Part shown: piece after piece, positions 62,073 through 64,000 of the stretch | Layout of the letters: each line of letters begins with the position of its first letter | How positions within the stretch are numbered: position 1 is the first letter of the stretch | Source of the DNA: Marinobacter daqiaonensis | GTDB lineage: Bacteria > Pseudomonadota > Gammaproteobacteria > Pseudomonadales > Oleiphilaceae | Reading direction: 5' to 3' | DNA: 64,000 nt | Assembly (NCBI RefSeq): GCF_900115285.1 | Contig: NZ_FOYW01000001.1 | Coordinates: forward strand, 124,001-188,000 | Program-made: the position numbers and the translations under genes | The notes under the pieces: generated by a model | Seen by the model: the letters and a program-made list of their open reading frames with translations, nothing else | The model's database searches: none | Told to the model about the DNA's origin: nothing

Positions 62073-63353
62073 TCAGGGGCGGGCGTCAGCAAACCCGGCA
62101 ACGCGACGCACCGCATCAATATCGCCCTCGAATGTCATGGCCTTCTCCGAGCGGACCAGCGCCATCCGGGAGTGCGCCCGGGCTGTGGCCGTCATCGCCT
62201 TATCGCCCGTTTCGGCCAACGCATGAAAAGCCTTCTGAAGCCGGATGGACACTTCCACGATACCCGCGCCGTCCCGGGCGATTGCGGTAAAGGCATCGTC
62301 GAACAGGTCGTCAATCACCAGCGTCGGAACAGACACGCGGTCATAGGTGACTGGCTGTAACCGGTCATCGTCAAGGGGAGATTGCCAAAGGGTGAACAGT
62401 CTTACCAGTGCACCAATGACATTGATCGCGGTGCCCGGATCATTTATGCCGGGCGACAGCGCCTTGTCGGCGATCTCGGACAACGCAAGAAGTCCGAAGC
62501 GGGGATCATCCTCGAAGGTGCGGTTTGCCCCGATCGTGAAGGCTGAGGAGACGTCGTCCGGCTTGAACTCCGCACTCCCCTCGATGTAAAGCAGCGGCCT
62601 GCTCGTGCTCACAAATGTCCCGGGAAGAGTTGCCACCCTTACGCGGCAATTGAGCGCTTCGGCCCGGGATTGTAACGTCTCCAGATCAATATGCTGGATG
62701 TAACCAACCGTCGGAGCGTACACGGCGATACCCTGGTCTGCGTCCTGATGCGGGGAGGTTGCCAGAGCCCCGAGCGTGGGCGCATGGCGGCGACGATCCA
62801 GAGCATCACCGGCAGCGTTTTCGACCTGCTTGATGGTGTTCACCACCCTGCCCAGCCGGGCAATCCTGTCCACCCATCGAACGAACGTGACGATGACAAC
62901 GGCCAGCACCAGGAGGGTGAGTACGAACACGGCAAACAGTCCGGCAGAGTCGAAAAGGTCATTCTGGACGGCTGTCAGGGAAACAACACTGAAGATGAAG
63001 GCCCCTATGAATACAGACAAGGCATTCTGGGAAACGTCATCATCAATAACCAGGGGTATGGAACGCGGCGTCGCGCCGGTGCTGGCGGAGGCATAAGCGG
63101 CGATCATGGAGCCCACCGCAAACGTCGCGATAACCAGCATGCTGGAGGCCATGATTGAGAGCAGGGACTCGACGGATTCCAGGTTAATCTCGGGCAACAC
63201 GCTGGCAAGCCCGGTGTTGTCCGCCAGTCTCGCGAGGAATGTAGCACCGATCGAAAGCACGCACAGGACCAGGGGTTTCACCCACAATCGCTCCTTGATC
63301 CGGCTGTACAGAAAGCGCAGCCTGTCCGAGGTGAACAGTTTTGATCGGGCCAT
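62073..63353 (-). CDS. DUF2254 membrane protein
   Basis: A 426-residue inner-membrane protein with about four N-terminal helices (about 20-160: LVLCVLSIGATFLARLAD, MASSMLVIATFAVGSMIAAY, NALSVFIGAFIFSVVSLTAV, FAVFVLTLLVLAVVIVTFV), then a soluble part with GDALDRRRHAP and ADKALSPGINDPGTAINVI, which is the DUF2254 signature. The ATG at 63353 is chosen because GGAAG lies eight bases upstream; an in-frame ATG at 63368 is also possible. The function is unknown. Confidence 0.9.
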   Translation of the reverse strand: MARSKLFTSDRLRFLYSRIKERLWVKPLVLCVLSIGATFLARLADNTGLASVLPEINLESVESLLSIMASSMLVIATFAVGSMIAAYASASTGATPRSIPLVIDDDVSQNALSVFIGAFIFSVVSLTAVQNDLFDSAGLFAVFVLTLLVLAVVIVTFVRWVDRIARLGRVVNTIKQVENAAGDALDRRRHAPTLGALATSPHQDADQGIAVYAPTVGYIQHIDLETLQSRAEALNCRVRVATLPGTFVSTSRPLLYIEGSAEFKPDDVSSAFTIGANRTFEDDPRFGLLALSEIADKALSPGINDPGTAINVIGALVRLFTLWQSPLDDDRLQPVTYDRVSVPTLVIDDLFDDAFTAIARDGAGIVEVSIRLQKAFHALAETGDKAMTATARAHSRMALVRSEKAMTFEGDIDAVRRVAGFADARP

Positions 63354-63739
63354 CGTCGTATCTTCCATGTAGTGTACAGGATGGACAGGAGCAGGGCATG
63401 AAAACGCCCGGACTTCCCGGCAGGATGGACTCGATGTTACGCCTGCATGGCGCAGGAGACACCATGTGCATGGTATGTTCCAGGCGGGGCTCCGCAGTGG
63501 AAGTCTGAACCCGGGTATATGTACCTACGGAAAACATTAGGTAATCGAGGGCTGCGTAGGTTACTGTGTGGGGGTAGAAAAGATTTGTTACGAACTTCAA
63601 GAATACGACGTTTCTCTGGTTATTACTGGTAGTGCCCGTCCTGTTTTCGAGTCTTCATATTTTTTCCGCATATCGCCGACCGGCCGTCATTCCGATGAAC
63701 CGGCAGCACACCAGATGATTGATCTCAGGATATCTTTAT
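63354..63739. other. Divergent region before the cold-shock gene
   Basis: A 386-base region that should include the DUF2254 promoter and the long leader typical of cold-shock genes. No gene or clear promoter could be placed. Confidence 0.4.
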
Positions 63740-63946
63740 ATGTCTAACACCACCGGTACTGTTAAGTTCTTCAACGAAGCAAAAGGCTTTGGTTTCATCA
63801 CGCGTGAAAGCGGCCCGGACGTCTTCGTTCACTTCAGCGCCATCCAGGGCAGCGGTTTCAAGACTCTGGCAGAAGGCCAGCAGGTTGAATTCGATGTCAG
63901 CCAGGGCCAGAAAGGTCCCCAGGCGGATAATGTTGTCGCTATCTGA
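63740..63946 (+). CDS. Cold-shock protein (CspA family)
   Basis: A 68-residue single-stranded nucleic-acid-binding protein. The RNP1 motif GFGFI and RNP2 motif VFVHF lie in the usual CSD barrel, with [12 protein letters not shown] at the start. AGGA precedes the ATG at 63740. It can act as an RNA chaperone at low temperature. Which Csp paralogue it is cannot be told. A strong terminator follows. Confidence 0.95.
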   Translation: MSNTTGTVKFFNEAKGFGFITRESGPDVFVHFSAIQGSGFKTLAEGQQVEFDVSQGQKGPQADNVVAI

Positions 63947-63963
63947 ATAGCGGCGGCATGATC

Positions 63964-63991
63964 AAAAAAGGCAGCTTCGGCTGCCTTTTTT
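63964..63991 (+). terminator. Intrinsic terminator after the cold-shock gene
   Basis: AAAAAAGGCAGC (63964-63975) pairs with GCTGCCTTTTTT (63980-63991) around a TTCG tetraloop. Stem, stable loop and T run make a textbook Rho-independent terminator. Confidence 0.95.
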
Positions 63992-64000
63992 GGTGATTAT

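Overview
The window looks like chromosomal DNA of a marine gammaproteobacterium close to Marinobacter. The DNA is GC-rich and densely coding. The order pyrD, rmf, rlmKL and the divergent tesA / ybbA-ybbP pair follow gammaproteobacterial synteny. Solute-stress and lipid genes (ectoine hydroxylase, a FadI/FadJ-type beta-oxidation pair, tandem thioesterases) suit a hydrocarbon- or lipid-using marine organism. The genus is inferred from protein character; no search was run. I see no plasmid, phage, CRISPR or intact transposase.

Left part (1-26 kb): a cation-efflux gene cut by the window edge, pyrD, rmf, rlmKL, aminopeptidase apeB, a chemoreceptor, a decayed GNAT gene, an Fpg/Nei glycosylase, tapT, tRNA-Asn, a YheT hydrolase, tesA with a divergent ABC exporter pair, a periplasmic binding protein, an SCP2-like / iron-alcohol-dehydrogenase operon, an M48 lipoprotein protease, two coupled thioesterases, htpG with a sigma-32-like promoter, a DUF2835 protein and dusC.

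Middle (26-45 kb): ectD, the thiolase and multifunctional beta-oxidation genes, a SIMPL protein, a Mut7-C / periplasmic coiled-coil operon, a 660-residue unannotated protein with a papain-like Gln-Cys-His-Asn pattern, a YdiJ-type FAD/Fe-S oxidoreductase next to an unusual aconitase-family protein, and a very large AsmA-family protein followed by a BON-domain lipoprotein.

Right part (45-64 kb): this is more accessory. Many small membrane or stress genes (DUF4174, HdeD, VIT, YciC, ChaB, cytochrome c-prime-like, DUF1206, DUF1330, PRC-barrel, DUF2254, cold-shock protein) sit among a predicted fluoroacetate/haloacetate dehalogenase, ABC-F protein YbiT, an SDR, a double cupin, an OsmC-YcaO fusion, a second chemoreceptor and a secreted matrixin-like protease.

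Non-coding highlights: (i) a 264-bp MITE-like element with near-perfect terminal inverted repeats flanked by TA and interlocking internal stems; (ii) a dispersed stem-loop repeat with three copies, two of which show compensatory stem changes; (iii) a heat-shock promoter plus strong 5-prime UTR hairpin before htpG; (iv) DnaA-box-like sites and a long dyad before pyrD; (v) an operator-like palindrome before the SCP2-like/ADH operon. The most promising possible new protein is the 32.5-34.5 kb gene with the papain-like catalytic pattern.
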